NCBI GenBank assembly: GCA_947497495.1
Contig: CANMGT010000003.1
Span: 332,179-396,178 of the forward strand
Source: an uncultured Lentibacter sp.
GTDB taxonomy: Bacteria; Pseudomonadota; Alphaproteobacteria; Rhodobacterales; Rhodobacteraceae
Length of the DNA: 64,000 nt
Direction: 5' to 3'
Under the pieces are notes generated by a model. The model made no database searches and had not been told where the DNA came from. It worked only from the letters and a program-made list of their open reading frames with translations. Position numbers and translations under genes: made by a program. Every line of letters begins with the position of its first letter. The first letter of the stretch is position 1. Of this stretch, positions 8,866 through 18,958 are shown piece by piece.

Positions 8866-9545
8866 TCACCCTTCACCATGTCCCCCAGAGCCGCTCGATG
8901 CGCGTGCTCTGGCTGCTGCACGAGATTGAAGTGCCGTTTCAGGTGGTGATCCACCCGTTTGACAAATCCTTGCGCGCGCCTGAGTTCCTGTCGCTTTCTC
9001 CAGCAGGGCGGGTGCCTGCACTCGAGATCGAGGGCGAGCGGATGTTCGAGAGCGGCGCGATGATCGAATATCTCTGCGAGCGCTTCTCTCAGGAGCGGAT
9101 GGGGCGTATGCCCGGCGTGCCGGACAGGATGGCTTGGCTCACGTGGCTGCACTTTGCCGAAACCGTCTCGGCCCACGCGGCGACACTGACCCAGCAGCAT
9201 ATCATGCTCTATGACGACAAGATGCGCTCGCCCTATGTGATGAAGCTTGAGACCGCGCGCTTGGCGAAATGCTATGAGGCGATAGAGGCACGGCTCTCGA
9301 CACCGATCGAGAACCGCGACTATCTGCTGACAAGCGGCTTCTCGGCTGTTGATATCGCGGTGGGGCAGGCTGTTTACATCGGCAAGCACTTCGCCAAGAT
9401 CGACGCCTTCCCCGAGTTGAGCGCGTGGTATGAGCGGATCACCGAGCGCGCGTCGTTTCAAGCGTCCTTGCCGCAGGGCGAGCAACGTGTCTACGGGCAG
9501 GCGTTTTACGCGCCTTGGACGCTTCCGGAAGAGGGCAAAGCATGA
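8862..9545 (+). CDS. glutathione S-transferase family protein
   Basis: A second GST of 227 residues, with HVPQSRSMRVLWLLHE at the N-terminus, LSLSPAGRVPALEIEG and MFESGAMIEYLCER (the glutathione-binding pattern). ATG 8862 is preferred over ATG 8856 because GGAG at 8851-8854 is correctly spaced only for 8862 and because 8862 gives an ATGA overlap with the gene before. The N-terminus is unlike that of the preceding GST, so a recent tandem duplication is unlikely. Confidence 0.8.
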   Translation: MITLHHVPQSRSMRVLWLLHEIEVPFQVVIHPFDKSLRAPEFLSLSPAGRVPALEIEGERMFESGAMIEYLCERFSQERMGRMPGVPDRMAWLTWLHFAETVSAHAATLTQQHIMLYDDKMRSPYVMKLETARLAKCYEAIEARLSTPIENRDYLLTSGFSAVDIAVGQAVYIGKHFAKIDAFPELSAWYERITERASFQASLPQGEQRVYGQAFYAPWTLPEEGKA

Positions 9546-10408
9546 GCGGATATGTAGAGATATTTGAAGTTGGCCCGCGCGACGGGTTGCAGAACGAAAA
9601 GCGCCAGATCCCCACAGATGAGAAGATCGCTCTGGTGGATTGCCTCTCAAGTGCGGGGTTCAAGCGTATTGAAGTTGCCAGCTTTGTCAGCCCCAAGTGG
9701 GTGCCGCAGATGGCGGACAGCGCGGATGTGTTGGCAGGCATAGTGCGCGCCAAGGGTGTGTCCTACGCGGCGCTGACGCCCAACATGCGCGGCTTTGAGG
9801 GGGCTGTTGCTGCCAAGGCTGACGAGATCGCCATTTTCGGCTCGGCCTCTGAAGGCTTCTCGAAAGCCAACATCAACGCCAGCATTGCTGAAAGCCTTGA
9901 GCGGTTTGCGCCCGTGGCCGAGGCGGCCAAGTCAGCAGGCTTGCCTGTGCGCGGCTATATTTCCTGCGTGACAGACTGCCCTTACGACGGGCCAACGCCG
10001 CCTGAAGCTGTGGCAAGGGTTGCGCGCGCCTTGAGAGACATGGGCTGTTACGAGATCAGCCTTGGCGACACCATCGGCCAAGCCACTCCGGAGAGCATCG
10101 ACGCGATGCTGGCGGCGGTCTTGAACGAGGTGTCCGCAGAGGCCGTGGCAGGGCACTACCACGACACCGCGGGCAGGGCGCTTGCCAACATCGAAGCTTC
10201 CCTTGCGCGCGGCGTGCGGGTATTTGACGCAGCCGTCGGCGGGCTGGGCGGCTGCCCCTATGCGCCGGGTGCTGCGGGCAACGTGGCGACAGAGGCGGTG
10301 CATGACAGGCTCACAGCGCTGGGCTTTGAGACGGGCCTGTTGCGCGACACACTAACAAAGGCGGCCACCATGGCACGCGCCATGCGGGAGAGCAGCGATG
10401 ACATATAA
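9542..10408 (+). CDS. hydroxymethylglutaryl-CoA lyase
   Basis: This 288-residue TIM-barrel enzyme cleaves HMG-CoA to acetyl-CoA and acetoacetate, the last step of leucine breakdown. Visible signatures are EVGPRDGLQNE at the start, FVSPKWVPQMAD, GYISCVTDCPYDG, the metal-site histidines in GHYHDTAGRALAN and the catalytic loop GGLGGCPYAPGAAGN containing the reactive cysteine. The start follows the GST stop by ATGA overlap. Commonly named liuE, hmgL or mvaB. It ends 11 bases into the hydratase gene. Confidence 0.94.
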   Translation: MSGYVEIFEVGPRDGLQNEKRQIPTDEKIALVDCLSSAGFKRIEVASFVSPKWVPQMADSADVLAGIVRAKGVSYAALTPNMRGFEGAVAAKADEIAIFGSASEGFSKANINASIAESLERFAPVAEAAKSAGLPVRGYISCVTDCPYDGPTPPEAVARVARALRDMGCYEISLGDTIGQATPESIDAMLAAVLNEVSAEAVAGHYHDTAGRALANIEASLARGVRVFDAAVGGLGGCPYAPGAAGNVATEAVHDRLTALGFETGLLRDTLTKAATMARAMRESSDDI

Positions 10409-11183
10409 CACAATCACCATAGAGGCCGACGCACGCGGCGTTGCAACGCTCTGGCTTGATCGCGCCGAAAAGCACAACGCCCTGTCAGCCGAGATGATCC
10501 GCGAGCTGACTGAGGCCGCCGGGGCGCTGGGCAAAGACGAGAGCGTGCGCGTTGTTGTCCTCGCCGCGAAGGGCAAGAGCTTTTGCGCGGGTGGCGATTT
10601 GCGCTGGATGCAAGACCAGATGGCGGCAGACGCTGACACGCGGCGTGCGGGGGCGCGCGAGCTTGCGATGATGCTCAACGCGCTCAACGAGCTGCCCAAA
10701 CCGCTGATCGCCCGCGTTGAGGGCAACGCCTTTGGCGGCGGCATTGGCATGATGTCGGTTGCTGACGTGGCGCTGGGCGTGCCGGAGGCAAAGTTCGGCC
10801 TGACGGAAGTGAAGCTCGGCCTTATTCCGGCAACGATCAGCCCCTATGTGCTGGCGCGGATGGGCGAAGACAAGGCGCGGCGTGTGTTCATGTCTGCGCG
10901 CCTGTTCGGCGCTGAGGAGGCGCAGGCACTGAACCTGCTGGCGCGCGTTGTGAGCGCTGATGACATGGATGCAGCCATCGAGGCCGAAGTGCTGCCCTAT
11001 CTGAGCGCCGCGCCCAAAGCTGTCGCCGCCTCAAAGGCACTGGCGCGCAGCCTTGGCCCAGCGATCACCCCTGAGGTGATCGACGCCACGATCGAGCGGT
11101 TGGTGGAGACATGGGAGGGCGCAGAAGCCCAAGAGGGTATCGCCGCGTTCTTTGACAAGCGTAAGGCGCCTTGGGTGTCTTGA
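10398..11183 (+). CDS. liuC: enoyl-CoA hydratase, probably methylglutaconyl-CoA hydratase
   Basis: At 261 residues, this crotonase-fold enzyme would hydrate 3-methylglutaconyl-CoA to HMG-CoA. The oxyanion-hole texts SFCAGGDLRWMQ and NAFGGGIGMMSVADV and the segment FGLTEVKLGLIPATISPYV resemble methylglutaconyl-CoA hydratases. It completes the set ivd, mccAB, hydratase, lyase. It is the last gene before a 183-base gap ahead of nuoA; no convincing terminator was found there. Confidence 0.88.
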   Translation: MTYNTITIEADARGVATLWLDRAEKHNALSAEMIRELTEAAGALGKDESVRVVVLAAKGKSFCAGGDLRWMQDQMAADADTRRAGARELAMMLNALNELPKPLIARVEGNAFGGGIGMMSVADVALGVPEAKFGLTEVKLGLIPATISPYVLARMGEDKARRVFMSARLFGAEEAQALNLLARVVSADDMDAAIEAEVLPYLSAAPKAVAASKALARSLGPAITPEVIDATIERLVETWEGAEAQEGIAAFFDKRKAPWVS

Positions 11184-11274
11184 CGCGCGCCAGCCTGTTG
11201 CACCGGGCCTTTGAGGCGGTCTGGTTACAAGGCGGGCTAACACCTTCATTTTACTGAATGTGTGCTCCGTCCGG

Positions 11275-11303
11275 TTGACCCTGCGAAGGGGCAGGAGTAA
11301 ACC
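11275..11303 (+). promoter_or_regulatory. weak candidate promoter before nuoA
   Basis: TTGACC (11275-11280) and TAAACC (11298-11303) are 17 bases apart and lie about 65 bases before the nuoA start. The -35 is good and the -10 poor. The 183-base gap is the only place near nuoA where a promoter could lie outside a gene. Confidence 0.3.
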
Positions 11304-11366
11304 CTTTCTCAATACGTATGCTGCCACAAAGATGCGCAAGAATCTGTGCATGAAAGGAGCCTCGAC

Positions 11367-11732
11367 ATGGAAGAGATGCTTCGGGAATATCTCCCAATTC
11401 TCATCTTACTCGGAATTACCATCGCCCTTGGCCTTGTGCTGATCTTGGTGGCCGTTGTTTTGGCGGTCAGAAACCCTGACCCGGAGAAGGTTTCGGCCTA
11501 TGAATGTGGGTTCAACGCCTTTGACGACGCTCGGATGAAGTTTGACGTGCGCTTCTACCTGGTGTCGATCCTGTTCATCATTTTTGACCTCGAAATTGCC
11601 ATGCTCTTCCCTTGGGCTGTCGCGTTTAAAGACGTCAGCATGGTCGGCTTCTGGTCGATGATGGTGTTCCTCGGGGTGCTGACTATCGGATTCGCTTACG
11701 AATGGAAGAAAGGGGCTTTGGAATGGTCATGA
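11367..11732 (+). CDS. nuoA: NADH-quinone oxidoreductase subunit A
   Basis: A 121-residue membrane subunit of complex I with three hydrophobic segments (about 8-28, 62-82, 88-110). The loop after helix 1 has the family text SAYECGF...[18 protein letters not shown], including the conserved cysteine at the quinone-site loop. AAAGGAG at 11353-11359 selects ATG 11367 over the in-frame GTG at 11346. It opens the nuo operon. Confidence 0.95.
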   Translation: MEEMLREYLPILILLGITIALGLVLILVAVVLAVRNPDPEKVSAYECGFNAFDDARMKFDVRFYLVSILFIIFDLEIAMLFPWAVAFKDVSMVGFWSMMVFLGVLTIGFAYEWKKGALEWS

Positions 11733-12271
11733 CCTCGACAGGTATCCAAACCGGCCTCAACACCGCGGGTGTTGATCAGGAAGTTGCGACGCAGGCGTTG
11801 AACGCCGAGTTGCAGGACAAAGGCTTTTTGCTGACCTCCGCTGAAGACATCGTCAACTGGGCGCGCACAGGTTCGCTGCACTGGATGACATTTGGCCTCG
11901 CGTGCTGCGCTGTCGAGATGATGCACACCTCTATGCCGCGCTATGACGCCGAGCGCTTCGGCATCGCCCCGCGCGCCTCCCCACGCCAGTCGGACGTGAT
12001 GATCGTGGCGGGCACTTTGACCAACAAGATGGCCCCCGCGATGCGCAAGGTCTACGACCAGATGCCAGAGCCGCGCTATGTGATCAGCATGGGCTCCTGT
12101 GCCAATGGCGGTGGCTATTATCATTACAGCTATTCGGTTGTGCGCGGCTGCGACCGCATCGTGCCTGTCGACATCTATGTGCCGGGCTGCCCGCCAACAG
12201 CGGAAGCGCTGCTTTACGGCATCCTGCAACTGGCGCGCAAAATCCGCCGCACCGGAACGATCGCGCGCTAA
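11723..12271 (+). CDS. nuoB: NADH-quinone oxidoreductase subunit B
   Basis: A 182-residue peripheral subunit that carries cluster N2, the [4Fe-4S] centre that reduces quinone. The ligands show as ACCAVEMM (two adjacent cysteines), [11 protein letters not shown] and [15 protein letters not shown] 11723 is chosen because AAGGGG (11710-11715) sits seven bases before it; ATG 11729, which overlaps the nuoA stop, is a close alternative. The N-terminal 20 residues are variable in the family. Confidence 0.95.
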   Translation: MVMTSTGIQTGLNTAGVDQEVATQALNAELQDKGFLLTSAEDIVNWARTGSLHWMTFGLACCAVEMMHTSMPRYDAERFGIAPRASPRQSDVMIVAGTLTNKMAPAMRKVYDQMPEPRYVISMGSCANGGGYYHYSYSVVRGCDRIVPVDIYVPGCPPTAEALLYGILQLARKIRRTGTIAR

Positions 12272-12295
12272 GCCCGCGTTGGAAGGAAGAGTACT

Positions 12296-12904
12296 ATGAG
12301 CGAAGAGCTGCAAGAACTGGGTGCGCTGATCGAGCTGAAACGCCCCGATTGTGTGCTGGGCTGGAGCGTCGCTTACGACGAGCTGACTGTTGAAGTCGCG
12401 CCTGCGAACATTGTCGGCATGGTCGAGTTCCTCAAGTCGGACAACGCCTGCAAGTTTTCAACGCTGGTTGACGTGACCGCGGTTGATTACCCCGAACGCG
12501 CCAAGCGCTTCGAGATGGTCTATCACTTCCTCAGCATGTATCAGAACCACCGCATTCGCCTGAAAATGGCCGTGCGTGAAGACGAGATCGTTCAGTCGAT
12601 CACATCGGTACACAAGGCCGCCAACTGGTTTGAACGCGAAGTCTTTGACATGTTCGGCATCCTGTTTAGCGGCCACCCCGACTTGCGCCGTCTGCTGACA
12701 GACTACGGCTTTCGTGGCCACCCGCTGCGCAAAGACTTCCCGACAACCGGCTATGTCGAGCTGCGCTATGACGAAGCCCAGAAGCGCGTTGTCTATGAGC
12801 CGGTAAAGCTGGTTCAGGAATACCGCCAGTTTGACTTCATGAGCCCATGGGAGGGCGCGCAGTATATCCTCCCAGGCGACGAGAAAAGTGAGGGGGCGAA
12901 GTGA
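12296..12904 (+). CDS. nuoC: NADH-quinone oxidoreductase subunit C
   Basis: A 202-residue 30-kDa subunit of the peripheral arm, not fused to NuoD. The family signature is [20 protein letters not shown] followed by [28 protein letters not shown] site precedes ATG 12296. Its stop overlaps the nuoD start (TGATG). Confidence 0.95.
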   Translation: MSEELQELGALIELKRPDCVLGWSVAYDELTVEVAPANIVGMVEFLKSDNACKFSTLVDVTAVDYPERAKRFEMVYHFLSMYQNHRIRLKMAVREDEIVQSITSVHKAANWFEREVFDMFGILFSGHPDLRRLLTDYGFRGHPLRKDFPTTGYVELRYDEAQKRVVYEPVKLVQEYRQFDFMSPWEGAQYILPGDEKSEGAK

Positions 12905-14121
12905 TGGACGGCTCAAAGCACGAAGACACGCTCACAGGCGAGCAGCAAATTCGCAACTTTAACATCAACTTCGGCCCGCAGCACCCTGCGGCGCACGGGG
13001 TTTTGCGCCTTGTGCTCGAGCTTGACGGCGAGATCGTCGAGCGGTGTGACCCGCACATTGGCTTGCTGCACCGTGGCACCGAAAAGCTGATGGAAAGCCG
13101 CACCTACCTGCAAAACCTGCCGTATTTTGACCGCCTCGACTATGTCGGCACGATGAACCAGGAGCACGCTTGGTGCCTTGCCATCGAAAAGCTGACAGGC
13201 GTGGAAGCGCCGCGCCGCGCGAGCTTGATCCGCGTGCTCTACCTTGAGATGGGCCGCATCCTCAACCACCTGATGAACGTCACTACGCAAGCGCTTGACG
13301 TGGGGGCGCTGACGCCGCCTGTCTGGGGCTTTGAAGAGCGCGAAAAGCTGATGGTGTTTTACGAGCGCGCCTCTGGCGGACGTCTGCACTCAGCCTATTT
13401 CCGCCCCGGTGGTGTGCATCAAGATCTGCCACCAGAGCTGATCGACGACATTGATGAATGGGCAGAGGGCTTCCCGAAGTTCTTGGATGACTTGGGCGGG
13501 CTGCTCACAGAAAGCCGCATTTTCAAGCAGCGCAACGTCGATATCGGCGTTGTGACAGAAGAAGACGTGCTCGAGTTTGGCATGTCCGGCGTGATGGCGC
13601 GCTCTGTTGGCATGGCGTGGGACTTGCGCCGCGCGCAGCCCTACGAGTGCTACGACGAGTTTGACTTCAAAATTCCCGTCGGCAAAAACGGTGACTGCTA
13701 TGACCGCTACATCATGCGGATGGAAGAGATGCGCATTTCGGCGGATATCATGCGCCAAGCCTGTGCCAAGCTGAAAATGCCGGAAAACCAAGGCGATGTC
13801 TTGGCGCGCGGCAAGCTGACGCCGCCCAAGCGCTCGGACATGAAACAGTCGATGGAAGCCCTGATCCACCACTTCAAGCTTTACACTGAAGGCTTCAAAG
13901 TGCCCGAGGGCGAGGTTTACGTCGCGGTTGAAGCGCCCAAAGGCGAGTTCGGCGTGTTCCTTGTTTCGGATGGTTCAAACAAGCCTTACCGCACCAAGAT
14001 TCGCGCGCCGGGCTATTTGCACTTGCAGGCGATGGACCATGTCGCGACGGGCCACCAGCTTGCTGATGTTGCCGCGATCATCGGGACGATGGATGTCGTG
14101 TTCGGGGAGATCGACAGGTGA
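12904..14121 (+). CDS. nuoD: NADH-quinone oxidoreductase subunit D
   Basis: The 49-kDa subunit (405 residues) forms the quinone cavity with Nuo[24 protein letters not shown] and the [12 protein letters not shown] region are typical, as is the C-terminal [15 protein letters not shown] at 12891-12896 favours ATG 12904 over GTG 12901. The last codons overlap a lipoprotein gene (GTGA). Confidence 0.96.
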   Translation: MDGSKHEDTLTGEQQIRNFNINFGPQHPAAHGVLRLVLELDGEIVERCDPHIGLLHRGTEKLMESRTYLQNLPYFDRLDYVGTMNQEHAWCLAIEKLTGVEAPRRASLIRVLYLEMGRILNHLMNVTTQALDVGALTPPVWGFEEREKLMVFYERASGGRLHSAYFRPGGVHQDLPPELIDDIDEWAEGFPKFLDDLGGLLTESRIFKQRNVDIGVVTEEDVLEFGMSGVMARSVGMAWDLRRAQPYECYDEFDFKIPVGKNGDCYDRYIMRMEEMRISADIMRQACAKLKMPENQGDVLARGKLTPPKRSDMKQSMEALIHHFKLYTEGFKVPEGEVYVAVEAPKGEFGVFLVSDGSNKPYRTKIRAPGYLHLQAMDHVATGHQLADVAAIIGTMDVVFGEIDR

Positions 14122-14408
14122 AGCCAACCCGCTTCATAACACTGCTTTGCGCGGGCCTTGTGCTCGCGGGCTGTGCGGCGCCGCTTCCGGGCGGAGTGAG
14201 CCGCGCCGATATTGCGCTGTTTGAAGAGGGTATGGCGCAAGCGGGCTGCGTTGTGACGGGCGACAAGGCCGCCGCCGTGGTTGAAAAACACACTGGGTTT
14301 GGCGAGGCCAAGCTCAAGGAAATATCAAGATACATGCTTGAACAAGAGCGCCTTCAACATGAAGGCACCGGAATCAAGCTTACGACTGGGAACTGTGCCG
14401 ATGCTTAG
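14118..14408 (+). CDS. small lipoprotein of unknown function inside the nuo operon
   Basis: A 96-residue protein starting at GTG 14118, overlapping the nuoD stop. The N-terminus has a lipoprotein signal ending in the lipobox LAGC (Cys about 19), so it would be lipid-anchored facing the periplasm. The mature part has two further cysteines (GCVV and NCADA). No known domain was recognised. It overlaps nuoE by eight bases. Confidence 0.65.
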   Translation: MKPTRFITLLCAGLVLAGCAAPLPGGVSRADIALFEEGMAQAGCVVTGDKAAAVVEKHTGFGEAKLKEISRYMLEQERLQHEGTGIKLTTGNCADA

Positions 14409-15540
14409 ACGTCTTTACCACGATCAGCCCGAGAGCTTTGCTTTCACACCTGCCAACGCGGAGTGGGCCCGAGGCCAGATCAGCAAATATCCGGAAGGCC
14501 GCCAAGCCTCGGCGATCATCCCGCTGTTGTGGCGCGCCCAAGAGCAAGAAGGCTGGCTCAGCCGTAAAGCGATCGAAACAGTTTGTGACATGCTTGGCAT
14601 GGCGCATATTCGCGGCCTCGAAGTGGCGACGTTTTACTTTATGTTTCAGCTGCAACCTGTTGGTTCTGTTGCGCATTTGCAAATTTGCGGCACGCTGAGC
14701 TGCATGATTTGCGGCGCGGAAGACCTTATCGCAGTGTGCCGCGAGAAGATCGCCGACAAGCCACATGCCCTGTCGGCGGATGGCAAGTTCTCTTGGGAAG
14801 AAGTCGAATGCCTTGGCGCCTGCTCGAACGCTCCGATGGCACAGATCGGCAAAGATTACTTTGAGGACCTGACAGCAGCACGCCTTAGCGAGATCATTGA
14901 TGATCTGGCGGCAGGCAAAGTGCCAGCCCCGGGCCCGCAAAACGGGCGCTACGCCGCAGAGCCGCTGTCGGGCCTCACAAGTCTGACAGAGTATGACAGC
15001 GGCAAGACGCAGTATAATGCGAGCGCTCAGGCTGCCGTAGATTTGGGCGAAACCTTAAAGCGGATTGATGGCACCGAGGTGCCGATTTTGACGCCTTGGC
15101 TGGATCGCACTGATAAGAACACCGGCAAGAACACTGGCAAGTCGGCTGGCAAGGCCAAAAAGCCAGCCGTCAAGAAGGCAGAGACAGCGAAGGCTGCGGC
15201 CACGAAGAAGCCGGCGGCCAAGGCGACTGCAAAGACAGCCGTGACGCCAGCTTCTGAAGCGACCAAAGAGAAAAAACCCAAGACACTGAGCGCGCCGCGC
15301 AAGGCCGGAGCGGATGATCTCAAGTTGATCAGCGGTGTCGGGCCAAAGCTTGAAGGTACGCTCAACGAGATGGGCTTCTGGCATTTTGACCAGATCGCCA
15401 AGTGGGGCCCAAGCGAGATCGCCTGGGTCGATAGCCGCTTGAAATTCAAGGGGCGTATCGAACGCGACGACTGGATGGCACAGGCCAAGATTCTGGCCGA
15501 AGGTGGCGAAACTGAATTTTCTAAGCGTAGTAAAAAGTAA
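14401..15540 (+). CDS. nuoE: NADH-quinone oxidoreductase subunit E with Lys/Ala-rich linker and C-terminal HhH-like domain
   Basis: A 379-residue protein, far longer than the roughly 165 residues of E. coli NuoE. Residues 1-175 are the thioredoxin-fold [2Fe-2S] (N1a) subunit with C96, C101 (CGTLSC) and C137, C141 (CLGAC). Residues about 238-300 are a Lys/Ala/Thr-rich linker resembling histone H1 tails. Residues 300-379 contain [20 protein letters not shown], a helix-hairpin-helix-type motif. Similar NuoE tails are known in Rhodobacter relatives. ATG 14401 is chosen because the family alignment begins there; the upstream open frame overlaps the lipoprotein gene. Confidence 0.93.
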   Translation: MLRRLYHDQPESFAFTPANAEWARGQISKYPEGRQASAIIPLLWRAQEQEGWLSRKAIETVCDMLGMAHIRGLEVATFYFMFQLQPVGSVAHLQICGTLSCMICGAEDLIAVCREKIADKPHALSADGKFSWEEVECLGACSNAPMAQIGKDYFEDLTAARLSEIIDDLAAGKVPAPGPQNGRYAAEPLSGLTSLTEYDSGKTQYNASAQAAVDLGETLKRIDGTEVPILTPWLDRTDKNTGKNTGKSAGKAKKPAVKKAETAKAAATKKPAAKATAKTAVTPASEATKEKKPKTLSAPRKAGADDLKLISGVGPKLEGTLNEMGFWHFDQIAKWGPSEIAWVDSRLKFKGRIERDDWMAQAKILAEGGETEFSKRSKK

Positions 15541-15570
15541 CCGGGAAAATCCGGTACAGGGGGACGAAAC

Positions 15571-16719
15571 ATGAAACATAATTCTGGATTGGGAACTTGC
15601 GGCTGGGTCATTTGGCTCTTGAGTTTGATTGCGGGCGTCGTGGGCTATCTGGCCTCGCGCGGTGCTGTTGGCTGGTTGCCAGCCGTTCTTGTGGGCCTCG
15701 CGATTGCGATTTTCCTTGGGCTGGTTCTGACAGCGATGTTCTGCAAAGGCAGCAAAGCAGAGAGTGACGCAGCGAACGGCTCATCAGACGTACAAGCCGC
15801 ATCGGCAAGTTCAGCCACGGCGTCAACAACAGCGGCTGCGGCCGTTGGTGCGGGTGCCGTTGTGGCGGGAGCCGCGGCAACAGCGAGCACGGCGAAAGCC
15901 GAAAAAGCAGCAACTGACAAGGTTGCAGCAGAGAAGGGCGCTGCGAAAGCTGCCAGCACCGCGCCAACAACCTTGATGACGAATGTCGAAGGGGCTGCAG
16001 ACGCGCCTGCGAAAGCCACAGCGAAGACAACTCCGAAAAAGCCTGCTGCCAAGAAAACAGCTGCGAAATCTTCCGGAACCGCAAGCAAAACAGCTTCAAA
16101 ACCGGCGGCGAAAGCAACCAAAGCAGCTGCAAAACCAGCAGCGGCAAAACCAGCGGCCCCCAAGTCAGCGGCCAAAACGACAACTCCAAAGGCCAAGACA
16201 GCGACCAAAGCGGCGACGAAGCCAGCTGCGAAGACGACGAAAGCAGCACCGGCCAAGTCTTCTACAGCCAAGTCTGCCACGGCGAAGACGGCCGCTGCCA
16301 AGCCAGCCGCGAAGGCGCCAAAGGCCAAAGCAGCCGCAAAGCCCGCCACGAAGGCGGCGCCAAAGGCTGCGGCCAAGAGCGCGCCCAAAGCTGCCGCCAA
16401 GACAACAGCCAAGTCGACAGCAGCTGCGAAAAAGCCAGCCGCCGCCAAGAAGCCTCGCACCATGAAAGCGCCGCGCAAGTCCGGCGCTGATGATCTGAAA
16501 CTGATCAGCGGTGTTGGCCCCAAGCTTGAGCAAACGTTGAACGGCCTTGGCTTCTGGCACTTTGACCAGGTGGCAAAGTGGACAAAAGCCGATGTTGCAT
16601 GGGTTGACGACAACCTGAGATTCAAAGGCCGTATCGAGCGCGATGACTGGATGAAACAAGCCAAGATCCTCGCGGCGGGTGGCGAAACCGAGTTTTCAAA
16701 GAAGAACAAGAAAGCTTGA
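15571..16719 (+). CDS. membrane-anchored Lys/Ala-rich protein with the same C-terminal domain as NuoE
   Basis: This 382-residue protein has two N-terminal membrane helices (about 12-31 and 35-56), a long Ala/Lys/Thr-rich stretch (about 60-300) built of KPAAK-like repeats, and a C-terminal domain (last 81 residues) matching the NuoE tail: 63 of 80 positions are identical in my hand alignment. The layout suggests a flexible cytoplasmic arm carrying an HhH-like domain. The function is unknown; proximity and shared domain point to complex I assembly or tethering (inference). GGGGGACG precedes ATG 15571. Confidence 0.75.
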   Translation: MKHNSGLGTCGWVIWLLSLIAGVVGYLASRGAVGWLPAVLVGLAIAIFLGLVLTAMFCKGSKAESDAANGSSDVQAASASSATASTTAAAAVGAGAVVAGAAATASTAKAEKAATDKVAAEKGAAKAASTAPTTLMTNVEGAADAPAKATAKTTPKKPAAKKTAAKSSGTASKTASKPAAKATKAAAKPAAAKPAAPKSAAKTTTPKAKTATKAATKPAAKTTKAAPAKSSTAKSATAKTAAAKPAAKAPKAKAAAKPATKAAPKAAAKSAPKAAAKTTAKSTAAAKKPAAAKKPRTMKAPRKSGADDLKLISGVGPKLEQTLNGLGFWHFDQVAKWTKADVAWVDDNLRFKGRIERDDWMKQAKILAAGGETEFSKKNKKA

Positions 16720-16731
16720 TAGGACAAAATT

Positions 16732-16950
16732 ATGAGCGGCGACGATAACAGCCAACAAGAGCGCAAGGGGCGGGTGGCTTCACTCGTGATTGCAGTTTCG
16801 ATGTTGGTCTGGATCGCCGCTCAATGGCTTGGCCCTGCCGTGGGGCTGCCGGGGCGCTATGCGCTTCTGATCGATTTCGCGGCCATCGGGGCGCTCCTCT
16901 GGGCGCTCGTGGTGACACTTCAGATTTGGCGCGCGCGCCGCGACAGTTAA
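16732..16950 (+). CDS. DUF5337-type small membrane protein
   Basis: A 72-residue protein with two hydrophobic helices (about 16-34 and 43-64) separated by GLPGR, and charged ends. Small proteins of this layout, named DUF5337, occur in nuo operons of Rhodobacteraceae; the assignment is from recollection of the family. It sits 12 bases after the preceding gene and 10 before nuoF. Confidence 0.7.
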   Translation: MSGDDNSQQERKGRVASLVIAVSMLVWIAAQWLGPAVGLPGRYALLIDFAAIGALLWALVVTLQIWRARRDS

Positions 16951-16960
16951 GGACGAGAGC

Positions 16961-18250
16961 ATGCTCAAAGACCAGGACCGGATCTTTACCAACATCTACG
17001 GGATGCATGAGCGCACCTTGAAGGGTGCCGAGGCGCGTGGCCATTGGGACGGAACCGACAAGCTCATCCAGAAGGGCCGTGACTGGATCATCGACGAGAT
17101 GAAAGCCAGCGGCTTGCGTGGACGCGGCGGCGCGGGATTCCCGACGGGCCTCAAGTGGAGCTTCATGCCCAAAGAGAGTGATGGGCGGCCATCGTACCTC
17201 GTGATCAACGCGGATGAATCAGAGCCGGGCACATGCAAAGATCGTGAGATCATGCGCCATGATCCGCACACGCTTATCGAGGGCGCGCTTCTGGCGAGCT
17301 TCGCGATGCAGGCGCATGCCTGCTACATCTATATTCGCGGTGAATATATTCGCGAGAAAGAAGCGCTGCAGGCCGCGATCGACGAAGCCTATGAGGCGGG
17401 CAAGCTGGGCGTGAACGCCGCTGGCTCAGGCTGGGACTTTGACCTTTATCTTCACCACGGAGCGGGCGCCTATATTTGCGGCGAAGAGACAGCGCTTCTG
17501 GAAAGCCTTGAAGGCAAGAAGGGTATGCCGCGGATGAAGCCGCCGTTCCCCGCGGGCGCGGGCCTTTATGGCTGCCCGACAACTGTGAACAACGTCGAGA
17601 GCATCGCCGTGGTGCCGACGATCCTGCGCCGCGGCGCGGCTTGGTTCTCAAGCTTCGGACGCCCGAACAACGCGGGCACCAAGCTGTTCGCCATTTCGGG
17701 CCATGTGAACAACCCTTGCGTTGTCGAAGAAGAGATGAGCATCCCGTTTGAGGAGCTGATCGAAAAACACTGCGGTGGCATTCGTGGTGGCTGGGACAAC
17801 CTCAAAGCCGTTATCCCCGGCGGATCTTCTGTGCCGCTGGTGCGCGGTGAAAACATGCGCGACGCGATCATGGATTTTGACGCGCTCAAAGAGAAGGGCT
17901 CCTCGCTTGGCACCGCCGCTGTCATCGTGATGGACCAGTCAACCGACATCATCAAAGGCATCTACCGCCTCGCGAAATTCTACAAGCACGAGAGTTGCGG
18001 CCAGTGCACGCCGTGCCGCGAAGGCACCGGCTGGATGATGCGGGTGATGGAACGGCTGGTTGAGGGCAACGCCGACCCAGAAGAGATCGACATGCTCTGG
18101 GACGTGACCAAGCAGGTTGAAGGCCATACCATTTGCGCTCTCGGCGACGCGGCGGCTTGGCCTATTCAGGGGCTCATCCGCAACTTCCGTGACGAGATCG
18201 AAGACCGTATCAAAGCCCAGCAATCGGGCAAATCAGTGGCGGCGGAGTAA
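16961..18250 (+). CDS. nuoF: NADH-quinone oxidoreductase subunit F
   Basis: The 429-residue NADH-oxidising subunit with FMN and cluster N3. It shows the NADH-site glycine loop [18 protein letters not shown], the FMN-site text [19 protein letters not shown] and the [4Fe-4S] cysteines in [13 protein letters not shown] with a fourth in HTICALGD. Length and start match family members. It hands electrons from NADH to NuoE and NuoG. Confidence 0.97.
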   Translation: MLKDQDRIFTNIYGMHERTLKGAEARGHWDGTDKLIQKGRDWIIDEMKASGLRGRGGAGFPTGLKWSFMPKESDGRPSYLVINADESEPGTCKDREIMRHDPHTLIEGALLASFAMQAHACYIYIRGEYIREKEALQAAIDEAYEAGKLGVNAAGSGWDFDLYLHHGAGAYICGEETALLESLEGKKGMPRMKPPFPAGAGLYGCPTTVNNVESIAVVPTILRRGAAWFSSFGRPNNAGTKLFAISGHVNNPCVVEEEMSIPFEELIEKHCGGIRGGWDNLKAVIPGGSSVPLVRGENMRDAIMDFDALKEKGSSLGTAAVIVMDQSTDIIKGIYRLAKFYKHESCGQCTPCREGTGWMMRVMERLVEGNADPEEIDMLWDVTKQVEGHTICALGDAAAWPIQGLIRNFRDEIEDRIKAQQSGKSVAAE

Positions 18251-18254
18251 GACA

Positions 18255-18734
18255 GTGCACCTCGCAGAACTCAACATTGGCCGTTTGACTGCCCCCGTGG
18301 ATGATCCGCGGGTGGCTGAGTTCATGGACAATCTTGACCGTGTGAACGGCATGGGCAAACGCATGCCCGGTTTTGTGTGGATGATGGAAGGCTCGGGCGA
18401 GCCTGGCACGGGCAACACCGAGAACAACATCGACGATGATCCGCAGTTTGTCGCCAACCTGACGGTTTGGGAAGACGGCGAGAGCCTTGGCAACTTTGTG
18501 TTCAACACCGTGCACAAGCAGTTTTACGAGCGCCGCGCCGAGTGGTTCGAGTTGATGGGCGAACAGCACTTCGTGATGTGGCATGTGCCCGAGGGCCATG
18601 AGCCGACGCTTGAAGAAGCGCTGGAGCGTCTTGAAATGCGCAAGGCAAACGGCGACAGTGACGAAGCCTTTGGCTGGGACACCTTGAGAGCGATGGGCCT
18701 GACGCCCCGGCAATGCGAGGTGGCCGCCGAATGA
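18255..18734 (+). CDS. DUF3291-type protein
   Basis: A 159-residue protein starting at GTG 18255 behind GGAG at 18244-18247. The text LAELNIGRL at the start, FVANLTVWEDGESLGNFVFNT in the middle and the aromatic/His region AEWFELMGEQHFVMWHVPEGH resemble DUF3291, a ferredoxin-like fold near antibiotic-biosynthesis monooxygenases. The role is unknown. It lies between nuoF and a small membrane gene with an ATGA overlap downstream. Confidence 0.7.
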   Translation: MHLAELNIGRLTAPVDDPRVAEFMDNLDRVNGMGKRMPGFVWMMEGSGEPGTGNTENNIDDDPQFVANLTVWEDGESLGNFVFNTVHKQFYERRAEWFELMGEQHFVMWHVPEGHEPTLEEALERLEMRKANGDSDEAFGWDTLRAMGLTPRQCEVAAE

Positions 18735-18958
18735 AAGCCATGCTTGACGGAATCCAGAGCCTCGTTGCCGCAGTTGTTTTTGCGGGTGTCGGGCTTGTGC
18801 CAGCTTGGTTCGCGCATCTGGCGATCGCGGGGGCGCTTGCGCCTGCGTGGGGCTATGGCGCGATTGCCCTTCTGGTGGTGTTCACCGGCATGATGGTGTT
18901 TTCTTTCCTGCGCAAAGCGGGTTCGGGCATCGGCCCGCTCAGAGAGCGGAGGCGGTGA
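18731..18958 (+). CDS. small two-helix membrane protein
   Basis: A 75-residue protein with two hydrophobic stretches (about 8-32 and 36-58) and an Arg-rich C-terminus (PLRERRR). Start 18731 overlaps the previous stop (ATGA) and its own stop overlaps the methyltransferase start (TGATG). No family was recognised. Confidence 0.6.
   Translation: MKAMLDGIQSLVAAVVFAGVGLVPAWFAHLAIAGALAPAWGYGAIALLVVFTGMMVFSFLRKAGSGIGPLRERRR

Noticed and set aside
15900..16460. Apparent short repeats
   Set aside because: They are the Lys/Ala codons of the low-complexity linker, not a CRISPR array: no constant repeat length or spacers.
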